This document shows, one piece after another, positions 18,646 to 30,886 of a DNA stretch of 64,000 nt. The notes under the pieces are model-generated. The model searched no databases. It saw nothing but the letters and a program-made list of their open reading frames with translations, and was not told where the DNA came from. Made by a program: the position numbers and the translations under genes. The stretch is from Kineobactrum salinum. GTDB taxonomy: Bacteria; Pseudomonadota; Gammaproteobacteria; Pseudomonadales; Halieaceae. How positions within the stretch are numbered: the stretch's first letter is position 1; each line of letters starts with the position of its first letter. The stretch spans positions 744,001-808,000 of the forward strand of contig NZ_CP048711.1 in NCBI RefSeq assembly GCF_010669285.1, in the 5' to 3' direction.

Positions 18646-18929
18646 GGCCGCCGCCTGCTGAGCACACCAATGCGCAGGTTGATCAGCAGAAACACCAGTT
18701 CCAGCAATACCAGCAGGATGATCGTGACCGCGAACATCAGCAGTGAGCCGGTGATATGGGAGTCACCCAGGCGCCGGGTGAGCGCCGCGCCCGCCGTGGT
18801 CCAGTTGAGGATGAAGGAGAAGTACAGGATCAGTGTCAACAGCGTAAACAGCAGCCTGCGCCGGGTTTTGGCCTGTATCAGTCGGAGTTTGTTGTCGTTG
18901 TCCAAGTACCTGCTCCAAAACGGTATCAC
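18642..18929 (-). CDS. DUF485 inner-membrane protein, YjcH-like
   Basis: 95 residues with two membrane segments (LLFTLLTLILYFSFILNWT and LLMFAVTIILLVLLELVFLL) and a charged N-terminus. DUF485 proteins are encoded immediately upstream of ActP-type symporters, as here, where the stop overlaps the symporter start by four bases. Their role is not established; an accessory part in transport is assumed. Confidence 0.88.
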   Translation of the reverse strand: MIPFWSRYLDNDNKLRLIQAKTRRRLLFTLLTLILYFSFILNWTTAGAALTRRLGDSHITGSLLMFAVTIILLVLLELVFLLINLRIGVLSRRRP

Positions 18930-19034
18930 TGCCGTGGAATAGCGCTGGCCGCACTATAGCAAAGCAATCCCGGAAGCCGTCAATCGATTTCCCGTGGCAC
19001 CGGCGGCCTGCCGAAAGGCAACGGACTGGTCTGC

Positions 19035-22000
19035 TCATGCGCTGCGCCGGCGTTGCTGCCACTCCAGGACCACTGTGGTCAGCGCCGGCAACATGGTCAA
19101 TGTGACCAGCGCGGCCCCCAGGATGCCGAACATGACGATGACCCCCACCCCCCGGTACAGCTCGGTGCCCGCCCCGGGATCAACACCAGTGGTGCCAGGC
19201 CACAGATGGTGGTGATGGTGGACATTGCGATCGGACGCAGACGAGCCTCCACCGCCTCCTCCACCGCTGCCAGCGGTTGCAGTCCCTCCACCTGTACATT
19301 CTGGACCGAGCGATGCACGATCAGGATGGGATTGTTGACCACGGTACCCATCAGTATCAGGAAGCCCAGCATCGAGATCATGTCGAAGGGCTGCACGATC
19401 TGCGTCAGGCCCAACAGCGGCAGCACGCTGCCAACCGCGTTCAGCAACCACAGCCCGACAATGCCGCCGGCGATACCCAGTGGGATAGAGGTCATGATCA
19501 GCAACGGATAGCCCCAGTGACCGAAAATAGCCACCATCAGCAGATAGATAATCAGCAGCGCCACCAGATAATTGCTGACCAGCGCCTCGCGAGTGGCATC
19601 CAGCTGATCCGCCGCGCCGGAAATATCGATGTCGACACCGGCGGGAATCTCGCCCCGGTTGCGCAGCTCTTCCACGACCTCCTCGCGCACGCGCTGCACC
19701 CCGGTCTCCAGCGGTATACTGCGCGGCGGGATGATGTTCAGTGTCACCGTGCGGCGGCCGTTGACGCGCCGCAGCTGGCTGGTGTCGACCGACTCGGTAA
19801 TCTGCGCCAGTGAGGACAGTGGCACCACGGCCGCGCTGGGTGTGTAGATGGGCAGCTGGGCCAGGGTATCCAGCGACGAATCCTGTCCCACCTCACTGTA
19901 AAGATAGATGTCGATCTTGTCGTCCCCGAGAAAGAACTCATCCACGTAGCCGCCATCGGTAAGCGCAGCGACAGTAAAACCCAGGCCCTCGGCGTCAAGT
20001 CCCAGCTCCGCCACCCGCTCCCAGTGCGGCAGTATCTCGACCATCGGCTGGGCCAGTGACAGCGACGCGGGCTGACTCTGGATGCGGGGATTGTCGAACA
20101 CCTCCGCCGCACGGTTGTAGGCGGCCTGTGCCACGGCGTAGATCGCGGCCAGGTCGGTGCCCGCGATATCCAGGTTGATGCTGCGGGTTCCGCCGTCATT
20201 GCTGCTGATGATGGAGCCCCGTGTGGCAAATGCCCGCATCCCCGGATACTCGCGATACTTGGCGGAAATGGCGTCCATCAGGGGCTCGATGTCCCCTGGA
20301 GCCACCGGTTCAGCGATGATCCGCAACTGGCTGGTCTGCACCCGCAAATTCATGTAGGCCAGGGCCGGTACCGGTGCCTGGCCCCGATGATACTGCGCGG
20401 GATCGGCGCCGACGTGCGGCATCAGGTAGGCTTCCACTTCCGCCGCGATCTCCGCCATCGCCGCCAGATTGTAGCCGGGCGGCGCGTTCATGGTCGCGAA
20501 CACTTTCGCTTCCTCGCCCTCAGGCAGGTATTCCGCGGCCGGCGTCAACGCAATGATCACCAGCAGGCTCAGGCTGCTGACCAGACCAATGCAGGCAAAC
20601 CGCCGCCGCGGTGTCGCCAGCACTGCGCGAACCAGCTGCAGCGCGCCCTGCCGCCAATGCAAGCCACGCCGGGCAGCCCCGCCCCCGCCGCGGCCGGCAA
20701 AGGACAAGCGGGCCGCCGCCGTCGGCAGCACTGTGATGGCCACCAGCATGGAGGCGAGTATGGCTGCCGAAATCGCAATCGCCACATCCGAGTACAGCTG
20801 GCCTGCCTCCTGCTCGATAAACATCACGGGCAGGAACACCAGCACCGTGGTCATGGTGGACGCGAACACCGCGGGCCAGACCTGGCGTACGCCCTCCACC
20901 GCGGCGCGCAGCCGGTCGGCACCCCGGCGCCGCTCCAGTTCGATGCTTTCCAGCACCACGATGCTGTTGTCCAGCGTCATCCCGATGGCAAAGGCGATCC
21001 CGGCCAACGATATGACATTGACGGTGCGTCCGGCCAGCAGCAGGCCGAGGAAGGCTACGATGATGCAGATCGGAATGCCCATCACACCCGCCGCCGTGGC
21101 TGCGCCGGAACGCAGGAACAGGTACATCACCACAGTCGCAAGCAGGGCTCCCAGCAACAGGTTCTGCCAGACATTGCGCACCGAATCCTGCACGTAGCGG
21201 ACATCATCGGAGCTCAGATTCATGCGCATGCCGGCGGGCTCCAGCAAGCCGGCATTGATCGATTCCACTTCCTGCAGCATCCGTTGCTTGATGTCGATCA
21301 CATTGGAGCCGGATTCCCGCCGCACCGACAGGAACAGGCCGGGGTCGCCGTTGAAGAACGACAGGCCGCGTTTTTCAAAATGGTCCAGCCGTATCTCCGC
21401 CACATCCTGCAAGCGGATGATGGCATCGCTGCGGCGGGCGAGAATCAAGTTTTCAAGGGACTCCAGGTCGGCAAAGCGTCCCACCGTACGCAGCAGATAC
21501 TGGCGTTTGCCGGATTCGATATCGCCGCCGGATCGATCCCGGTTGCGGCTGCGGATGGCGCTGCGTACATCGCCCAGCGTGAGCCCGCGCTGGGCCAGCC
21601 GGGCCGGGTCAATCAGGATCTGGATCTGGCGTTCGGCACCACCGCTGACCGAGACCTCCGATACACCGGCGACCCGGGACATCCGTGGCCTGACATTATC
21701 CTCGACAAAATCGAAGGCCAGATCCATGTCCAGCTGCCGCGGATTGCCAGGCAAGGGTACGATATTGAAGTACATGAAAGCATTGCTGGAGAATGAATTG
21801 GCGAAGATCCGCGGTTCGTCCACATTCTCCGGATAGGCCGGCACCTGGCTGAGGGCGTTGTTCACCCTGATCAGCATCTCGGTTACATCGGTTCCAAACG
21901 GAAACTCGAGTTCGATTTCCGCGCTGCCGCTGCGCGCGGTGGCGATGCTGCGCGTCAGATTGGGCAGGTTGCGCAGGTATTCCTCCTGCTCGATCAGGAT

Positions 22001-22180
22001 TTCTTTCTCCACATCCTGAGGCGTGGCACCCGGCCAGGTGGTGCGCACACTGATTGTGCGTACATCCAGATCCGGGATCATCTGTACCGGTATGCGCAGC
22101 GCAGCCAGGATCCCCAGGACGCTGACGATGAGTACAGTCACCGTCATCAATATGCCGTGGCTGACTATGCGTTCAAACAC
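19035..22180 (-). CDS. RND efflux transporter permease subunit (AcrB type), one frameshift
   Basis: 1048 residues once a single C or G is restored in the CCCCGGG at 19172-19178; otherwise the last transmembrane helix region is read off-frame. Start ATG at 22180 with the typical first membrane helix (MTVTVLIVSVLGILAAL), periplasmic porter domains, and the repeated 12-helix plan. The segment GMTLDNSIVVLESIELERRR in the first membrane block carries the acidic residue used for proton relay in this family. It exports hydrophobic or amphiphilic compounds with a membrane fusion protein (22199-23305, 18 bp upstream) and an unlinked TolC-like channel. Substrate unknown. The restored C-terminus is MLPALTTVVLEWQQRRR. 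Confidence 0.92.
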
Positions 22181-22198
22181 GCTGCCTCCTGCCTGGCA

Positions 22199-23305
22199 CT
22201 AGCGCTGTCGTGGACTGTCGACCAGGGTGATCCGCTGGCCGTTGCGCAGGGACTCGTTGCCCCTGACCACGACCCGGTCACCGGCCTCCAGGCCAGCACG
22301 GATTTCGACCAGCCCCTCGAAGCTGACTCCGGGAGAGACTACCTGTTCCCGCGCCACCAGGCCGTCTTCGCTCTCGTCCACCGTCCATACGACCACGCGT
22401 CCGTCGGGATAGCGCAGCGTAGCGTCGCGGGATACCGTCAGTCCGCTGCGGCCGGTTTCCAGGCTCAGCAGCGCCGTCGCAGACATTCCCGGCAGCAGCT
22501 CCTGCAAGGCTTCCCTGTCCGGCTGTACCCGCAGCAAAAAGGTGCGCGCGCCGGGCTCCGCCACCGGTACCACACTGCGCACAGTGCCGCGGTAACGCTC
22601 CCCCGGCATCGCGCCCAGCGCGAATTCCACCGCGGTTCCGGCTTCAATCCAGGTCAGATAATCCTCCGCCACTGAAAAATCCAGCCGCAGGGACTGCAGG
22701 CCCACCAGGTCGAACACGGCCTGGCCGGGATCCAGCCACTCCCCCGGATCGGTCAGTTTGGCACTGATGACCCCGGCAAACGGGGCCCGCAAATCGTGAC
22801 GCTTCAACAGCGCTCGCTGCAGCTCGGCCTCCGCCCGGGCCCCGGCAGCGAGGCTGCGGGCCTGCTCGACCTCCGCCTCGAGGTCGCGCACCGCGGTTTC
22901 GGCGATGCCCCGCTGGGGCAGCAGCTGGCGCGCCTCCTCCAGGCGCCGGCGCGCATCCTGCAACCGGACCCGGGCCTGGTCAGCGCCAGCCTCCGCTGTC
23001 GCCAGCCGTATCCGGGCCAGTTCCGGATCCATCTGCAGCAACAATGCGCCGGCTTCCACCCGATCCCCCTCTTCCACCGTCAGCTCAGCCACCAGACCGC
23101 TGACGGCGACGGACAGCCGGGCGCGACGCTGCGCGGTGACCGTGCCGGTAAGCCGCAATTCACGCAGGATGGGGCGCTCCCCGACCCGTGCCGTGACGAC
23201 CGGCACCCCTTCTGCAAGAAGCCGGGGAACCAGCAGCAAATTGCCGGCCAGGACCAGCGCCAGCACAGTGAACCAGCGCAATCGGGAATTCTTCAGGCGG
23301 GGCAC
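22199..23305 (-). CDS. RND efflux periplasmic adaptor (membrane fusion protein)
   Basis: 368 residues from a GTG at 23305 that is preceded by a good GGAGG site; the longer frame to 23371 has none. An N-terminal anchor (WFTVLALVLAGNLLLV) is followed by the barrel-sandwich half-motif VAELTVEEGDRVEAGALLL and a long alpha-hairpin (residues about 100-175, rich in Ala/Arg/Glu). The second half-motif is LRAPFAGVISAKLTDPGEWL, followed by a beta-barrel. It bridges the RND permease downstream to an outer-membrane channel. No outer-membrane factor gene is present next to the pair. Divergent from acnA. Confidence 0.92.
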   Translation of the reverse strand: MPRLKNSRLRWFTVLALVLAGNLLLVPRLLAEGVPVVTARVGERPILRELRLTGTVTAQRRARLSVAVSGLVAELTVEEGDRVEAGALLLQMDPELARIRLATAEAGADQARVRLQDARRRLEEARQLLPQRGIAETAVRDLEAEVEQARSLAAGARAEAELQRALLKRHDLRAPFAGVISAKLTDPGEWLDPGQAVFDLVGLQSLRLDFSVAEDYLTWIEAGTAVEFALGAMPGERYRGTVRSVVPVAEPGARTFLLRVQPDREALQELLPGMSATALLSLETGRSGLTVSRDATLRYPDGRVVVWTVDESEDGLVAREQVVSPGVSFEGLVEIRAGLEAGDRVVVRGNESLRNGQRITLVDSPRQR

Positions 23306-23442
23306 GTCACCTCCTTGCACATGTTTATGGCAGACCCGCACCAGCGGCAGCCGGATTATCTCATATGCCATCCCCGGTACTGCTATAGTGGTAATCAGCA
23401 GACCGACGAATTCCCGTCACAGCAGATGGACAAGGAGCCGCT

Positions 23443-26186
<2,744 letters not shown>

Positions 26187-26196
26187 GCGCGGCAGG

Positions 26197-26223
26197 CGCG
26201 GCGCCGTCAGCGGCGGCGCCGCG
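26197..26223. terminator. Hairpin between convergent acnA and CBS gene
   Basis: A perfect 10-bp stem (CGCGGCGCCG at 26197-26206 and CGGCGCCGCG at 26214-26223) with a 7-base loop fills the 37-bp gap between the convergent acnA and CBS-domain genes. It lacks a T-tract on either strand but its place and strength suggest a bidirectional transcript end. Confidence 0.6.
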
Positions 26224-26648
26224 TCACCTGGCCGCCATCACCTTGCGACGCGAGTGCTCCAGCAATGCCCACAGAACATTGCGGGAACTGACCTGCCCCA
26301 CCAGCCTGCCCTCTTCGATCACCGGCCGGCGCCGCTGGCGGGTACTCAGCATGGACTGCGCGACCTCGACGATGCTGTCCGATGCGCTGCAGGCGTTAAC
26401 CTCACTGGTCATCACCTCGCTGACCAGCGCATGCTCCGGGTCACCGTCATTGTACAGGGCTGCCAGGACCCCTCGCAGGCAGTCCAGTTCCGACAGTACC
26501 CCCTGAACCGCCCCGCTTCATCGGTGACGGTCAGTCCCGTCAGCTTGTGATCGACGATCATTTCGATCGCCTGCAACAAATTGGCATCCGCGCGAATGGT
26601 CAGCGGATTGCGCCGCATACACTCGTCGACGGTCATCGGGTTGGACAT
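26224..26648 (-). CDS. CBS-domain pair protein, one frameshift
   Basis: 141 residues after restoring one base in the C-run at 26499-26503. Two CBS motifs are seen: [20 protein letters not shown] followed by [16 protein letters not shown], then [20 protein letters not shown] followed by [20 protein letters not shown]. Stand-alone CBS pairs bind adenosyl nucleotides and act as energy sensors on partner proteins; the partner here is unknown. As printed, the frame breaks between the two CBS motifs. Confidence 0.85.
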
Positions 26649-26805
26649 GCAGTTGCGCTCCGGTTCAGGTTCAGATTCCGTTCACGTTGAGTATAGCGCA
26701 TGCAGTACGCGCCACCACAGCCCTGTGGTGGCAGGCACCGGGGTGGATTAAAGCAAGCGAACGAATGGCGCTTGCTTTGGGGCTTCGTACAGGACTTCGT
26801 AGCCC

Positions 26806-26919
26806 GGTCGACATCCTGGAAAGGTGCTTTCGAGACACGCCGTGAACCCATCCATGGGGGCTCGGATGCGACATCCATGTCGCATACGGTCTCGAAAGCA
26901 CCTTTCCAGGATATCGACC
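26806..26919. repeat. Long palindromic element with nested hairpin
   Basis: Two 31-base arms (26806-26836 and 26889-26919) are inverted copies of each other with a single mismatch; the core of each arm is the 18-mer CCTGGAAAGGTGCTTTCG or its complement. The 52-base middle holds a second inverted repeat, ATGCGACAT and ATGTCGCAT, two bases apart. It sits in the 376-bp gap between the CBS gene and the DEAD-box gene. The size and symmetry fit a REP/BIME-like or miniature inverted-repeat element rather than a simple terminator. No second copy occurs in the window. Several short frames run through it but none looks coding. The rest of the gap (26649-26805 and 26920-27025) shows no gene. Confidence 0.75.
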
Positions 26920-27025
26920 TGCCACCGGAGTGAACCAAAGTATATGCCATTTTCAAGCGAACATTGTCCAAAAGCTGCAAGCCTGTATACTGTTGCACCC
27001 TTTTGCATTCCCTCCAAGGTAAACC

Positions 27026-28841
27026 ATGTCCACCGAGTCTCCCCACGCGACCAGCTTCGCGGCCCTCAACCTGCCCGATACCCTTCTCCAGGCGCTGACG
27101 GACGTCGGCTATGAGAGCCCTCCGCCATCCAGGCCCAGACCATCCCCCATTTGCTGGCGGGCTCCGATCTGGTGGGCCAGGCGCAGACCGGTACCGGCAA
27201 AACCGCCGCATTCGCGTTGCCGGCGCTGGCGCGGCTCGATCTCGGCCGCAAGCTGCCGCAGGTGATGGTCCTGACCCTACCCGCGAACTGGCGATCCAGG
27301 TGGCCGAGGCCTTCCAGAAATATGCCCGCCACCTGCCCGGCTTTCATGTGCTGCCGATCTACGGCGGCTCGGATTACCGCGGCCAACTGCGCCAGTTGCA
27401 GCGCGGCGTGCATGTGATCGTGGGCACACCAGGGCGGGTCATGGACCACATGCGCAAGGGCTCGCTGGATCTGTCGGAACTGCGCACCCTGGTGTTGGAC
27501 GAGGCCGATGAAATGCTGCGCATGGGTTTCATCGATGACGTCGAATGGATCCTGGAGCAAACCCCGAAGGGGCGCCAGATCGCGCTGTTTTCAGCCACCA
27601 TGCCCCAGGTTATCCGCCGCATCGCCCAGCAGCACTTGAATTCACCGCAGGAGGTGACGCTGCAGGTCAAGTCGATGGCGCACGAATCCATCCACCAGCG
27701 GGTATGGATGATGGCGGGGGTGCACAAGCTGGACGCGCTGACGCGCATTCTGGAGATGGAGGATTTCGACGCGATCATCATCTTCGTTCGCACCCGGCTG
27801 GCTACTACCGAACTGGCGGAAAAGCTGGCGGCCCGTGGCTATTCGTCTGCACCGCTGAATGGCGATATTCCGCAGCAGCAACGGGAGAAGACCGTCGAGC
27901 GCCTGAAGAACGGCCAGCTGGACATCCTGGTGGCCACCGACGTGGCGGCCCGCGGCCTCGACGTTGAGCGCATCAGCCATGTGATCAACTACGATATCCC
28001 CTACGATGTGGAGGCCTACGTACACCGCATCGGCCGCACCGGCCGCGCCGGCCGCAAGGGCATCGCCATCCTGTTCGCCGCCAACCGCGAGCGACGCCTG
28101 CTGCGCGCCATCGAGAAAGCCACCGGCAACACCATCGAACCGATGGACCTGCCCAGCGCGCAGCAGGTCAGCGACCGCCGCAGTGATCGTTTTAAACAGG
28201 ATATCACCGCCACGTTGGACACCCGCGAACTGGACAATGCGCGCCGCATCGTCAGCGAATACCAGCAGGAGTACGGAGTGCCGGTACTGGAAATCGCCGC
28301 TGCTCTGGTGCTGCTGGCCCAGGGTGAGGCGCGCGGTCCCGGCACCACACCGGCCCAGTCTCCGGCCGGTACCGCACCGCCGCGGGCGGAGCGGCCGCCG
28401 CGCGAGCCGCGGGAAAAACCCCGCCGCGAGCGGCCGGCATCAGCTGCGGCAAGCCAGCGCGATACCGTACCGGGCCCGGGCATGGAGCGCTACCGGATAG
28501 AGGTGGGCCACCAGCACGGCGTCAAACCCGGCAATATCGTCGGCGCGATTGCCAATGAAGCCGAGGTGGAAAGCGAATACATTGGCCGTATCGTGATTCA
28601 TGATGATCACAGCACCGTCGATCTGCCTTCCGGCATGCCGCCCGAGATATTCCGCCATCTGCGCTCGGTCTGGGTCAGCGGCCAGCGGCTGAATATTACC
28701 CGCCTTGGCGACATGCCCGCCGGGACAGAGCCCGCGCCGCGCAAGGCCGGCAAATTCCCCGCCGGGGCGGCGGCGAAGGACACTGCGTCCAGGGCCAAGC
28801 CCCGCAAAAAACCCCGCAAGCCGAATATGCCGCGGAGCTAG
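27026..28841 (+). CDS. deaD: DEAD-box ATP-dependent RNA helicase DeaD/CsdA, two frameshifts
   Basis: 605 residues after adding one C at 27118-27120 and one at 27275-27277. The order of helicase motifs is complete: Q motif region ([20 protein letters not shown]), [39 protein letters not shown], then RGLDVERI and [12 protein letters not shown]-terminal DbpA-type RNA-binding domain follows ([20 protein letters not shown]) and then a basic Lys/Arg/Pro tail. DeaD unwinds structured RNA in ribosome assembly and cold adaptation. The ATG at 27026 is preceded by a weak AAGG site. As printed, both breaks fall around the ATP-binding motif. Confidence 0.92.
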
Positions 28842-28847
28842 CTAGTA

Positions 28848-29639
28848 CTAGCCCAGCCCCTGGGCCAGCATCCGGCCCAGTCCCGCGAGACTGACGGCGA
28901 GCAGACCTGTGCCCAGTACGCGGAAAAAGAACCCGGTGTCGGCGCGCAGACTGTAGTCGTGAAAGCGCAGGCCCATGACATGGCCAACCGCCGCGCAGGG
29001 CAGCAACCAAAGGTGCGCACGCCACTGCAGGTCGATTCCCGACCAGGCAAAAGCCGCCAGCTTGATGGCCACCAGCACGAACCACAGTACGAACAGGGTA
29101 TCGCGCAACTCGTGGCGCGCCACCCGGCTGGCGGCCACCGGCACAACCAGCGGTGCCGCGATCAGGGAAGTACCGCTGACGTAGCCACCCAGCACCATGA
29201 ACAGCGCATCGACAGTCCGGCTGTTGCTCTTGAACGGTCGCTGCAGAATGTAGCTGACCGCGTAAATCGCCACTACCACAAAAATAAAACTGCTGACCAC
29301 GGTGGCAGGCAGCGTGATCACCCCCGCCACCCCGATCAACTTCGGAATCAGCATCAGCAGCAGTGCATAGCGCAGAAACTGCCAGTTCACGGTGGTTCGG
29401 GTTGCGGGGGAATCCGGCTGCCGGCGGGCACGCCACTGCGCCTGCAGTATCGTAAGCGCCGAGAAAAATAGCAGGTGAACCGCGATGATGGGCAGGTAGA
29501 TCAACGGTGCATTGTGTACCATCAGCAGGAACGGCAGAGTGAGCACCGCGCCACCAAAGCCCAGCCCCGAACGCACGAAACCACCCCAGACGAACAGCAA
29601 ACCGATCACCAGATACTGCCACAGGAGAAGGTCGGTCAA
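28848..29639 (-). CDS. TSUP-family permease (TauE/SafE type)
   Basis: 263 residues, eight or so membrane segments, with the two-fold repeated TSUP pattern: GLLFVWGGFVRSGLGFGGAV at the N-terminus and VLGGYVSGTSLIAAPLVVPV in the middle. The family exports or imports sulfite, sulfoacetate and related organic anions. No substrate can be given here. It converges on deaD with a 6-bp gap. Confidence 0.85.
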   Translation of the reverse strand: MTDLLLWQYLVIGLLFVWGGFVRSGLGFGGAVLTLPFLLMVHNAPLIYLPIIAVHLLFFSALTILQAQWRARRQPDSPATRTTVNWQFLRYALLLMLIPKLIGVAGVITLPATVVSSFIFVVVAIYAVSYILQRPFKSNSRTVDALFMVLGGYVSGTSLIAAPLVVPVAASRVARHELRDTLFVLWFVLVAIKLAAFAWSGIDLQWRAHLWLLPCAAVGHVMGLRFHDYSLRADTGFFFRVLGTGLLAVSLAGLGRMLAQGLG

Positions 29640-29949
29640 TGCCCTCCCTCCGGCACCGGCTGCAACGCGGATTTCATCCAGGCAAAGACCCTGTATTCGC
29701 GAATGACTGGATCACAGAAGTCAATCGCGGGCAGCAATGGCGGCAGATGGCGGGTTGTCCGGTAACCGTGAATCAAGGGCAGGCAGCAGTGGCATCGATG
29801 GCGGCATTTTGCGCCCAATACGTCCCTGGGGCAAACAGCGGAGCTCTGCTGGCCCCAAAAACAGGACGGAAAGCCGATCAATGCTTGTGGCGGCCAACAG
29901 CTTTGGTTAGTCTGCTGCCTTTATTCCGACGGCCATCAGGACGCCCGGC
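29640..29949. other. Intergenic stretch without a supported gene
   Basis: 310 bp between the divergent TSUP permease and the outer-membrane barrel gene. It must contain the promoters of both. An 81-codon minus-strand frame (29636-29881) overlaps the permease start and has no recognisable features, so it is not called. No strong inverted repeat or terminator was seen. Confidence 0.5.
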
Positions 29950-30885
29950 ATGTACCGTTTCCATTCTGCTCTGCGCTGGCTGGTGGCCATCACTACCTGC
30001 TGTTCGGCAGTACCTTGCCTGCCGACAGAGGCCGAGCCGGCTCTGCCACCGGCCCGCTATTCGGCCGAAGTGGCAATTGGTGCAGAGTACGACAGCAATG
30101 TCACAGTGGACGAGCTGGATATCACCAGCAACAAGAGCGATTACGCCCTCACCCTGGACGGCAAGATAGGGGTAAAGAAGCAGTTGACCCGGGCTACGGA
30201 TATCGCCATCAACTACGACTTCAGCCAGGAGTCCTACCAGGAGTATTCCCACCTCAACCGCCAGACCCATATCGTCGGCGCCAGCCTTGTCCACAGGCGC
30301 CAGCTCGTGGATACGGGACTGTCGCTGTATTATGTCAATTCGCGTCTGGATGGGGACGGCTTTCTGGAACTGTACCGCGCCTCCCCGTCCTTATCAGGTT
30401 TCATCACCAAAAAATGGTTTTCCAGAGCCGCCTATGTATGGTCAGACAAACGTATTGTCGAACGCAGTGATCGCAACGCGACCATTCAGGCCGCGGAGCT
30501 GGACGTCTACTACTTTGCCCGCGGCCTGCGCAGTTATTTCAATGCAGGCTACCGCTTCAAGCGCGAGGACGCCACGCTCACCCGCCTCGACTACCGCGCC
30601 CACGGCGGCAAATTGCGCCATGTACGCCGTATCGAGGCCGGTGCCAGGATGATCAAGCTGGAGCTTGCCTACCGCTTCGAGGACCGGGAATATTCCGGTA
30701 TTACGCCCGGTATCGATGCGTCCCGCTCAGACCTGCGCCAGCGCTGGCAGGTGGACCTGGAACTGCCGCTGTCTGAACAGAGCGCGCTGCAGTTCTATAC
30801 CAGTTATGGCGACTATGATTCCAATTTCATCTTCACTGACTACGAGCAGGCGGTGATCGGCACCCGCTACCGTTACCGCTGGTAA
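29950..30885 (+). CDS. Predicted outer-membrane beta-barrel protein
   Basis: 311 residues with a signal peptide (cleavage near PTEAEPA) followed by alternating hydrophobic/polar strands rich in Tyr and Arg, and a C-terminal RYRYRW, the aromatic end expected of BAM-assembled barrels. Segments such as EYDSNVTVDELDITSNKSDY and INYDFSQESYQEYSHLNRQT recall the TPR-less barrel part of surface lipoprotein assembly modifiers (DUF560), but the match is by eye only. It converges with the repeat-bearing subtilase: their stop codons are 1 bp apart. A partner role with that secreted protease is possible and unproven. Confidence 0.75.
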   Translation: MYRFHSALRWLVAITTCCSAVPCLPTEAEPALPPARYSAEVAIGAEYDSNVTVDELDITSNKSDYALTLDGKIGVKKQLTRATDIAINYDFSQESYQEYSHLNRQTHIVGASLVHRRQLVDTGLSLYYVNSRLDGDGFLELYRASPSLSGFITKKWFSRAAYVWSDKRIVERSDRNATIQAAELDVYYFARGLRSYFNAGYRFKREDATLTRLDYRAHGGKLRHVRRIEAGARMIKLELAYRFEDREYSGITPGIDASRSDLRQRWQVDLELPLSEQSALQFYTSYGDYDSNFIFTDYEQAVIGTRYRYRW

Positions 30886-30886
30886 T

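Noticed and set aside
26671-26933. Several 60-90 codon frames over the palindromic element
   Set aside because: Both strands give near-identical peptides because of the inverted repeat; no start signal or family resemblance.
29636-29881. 81-codon minus-strand frame before the TSUP permease
   Set aside because: Overlaps the permease start, cysteine-rich without order, no ribosome-binding site.
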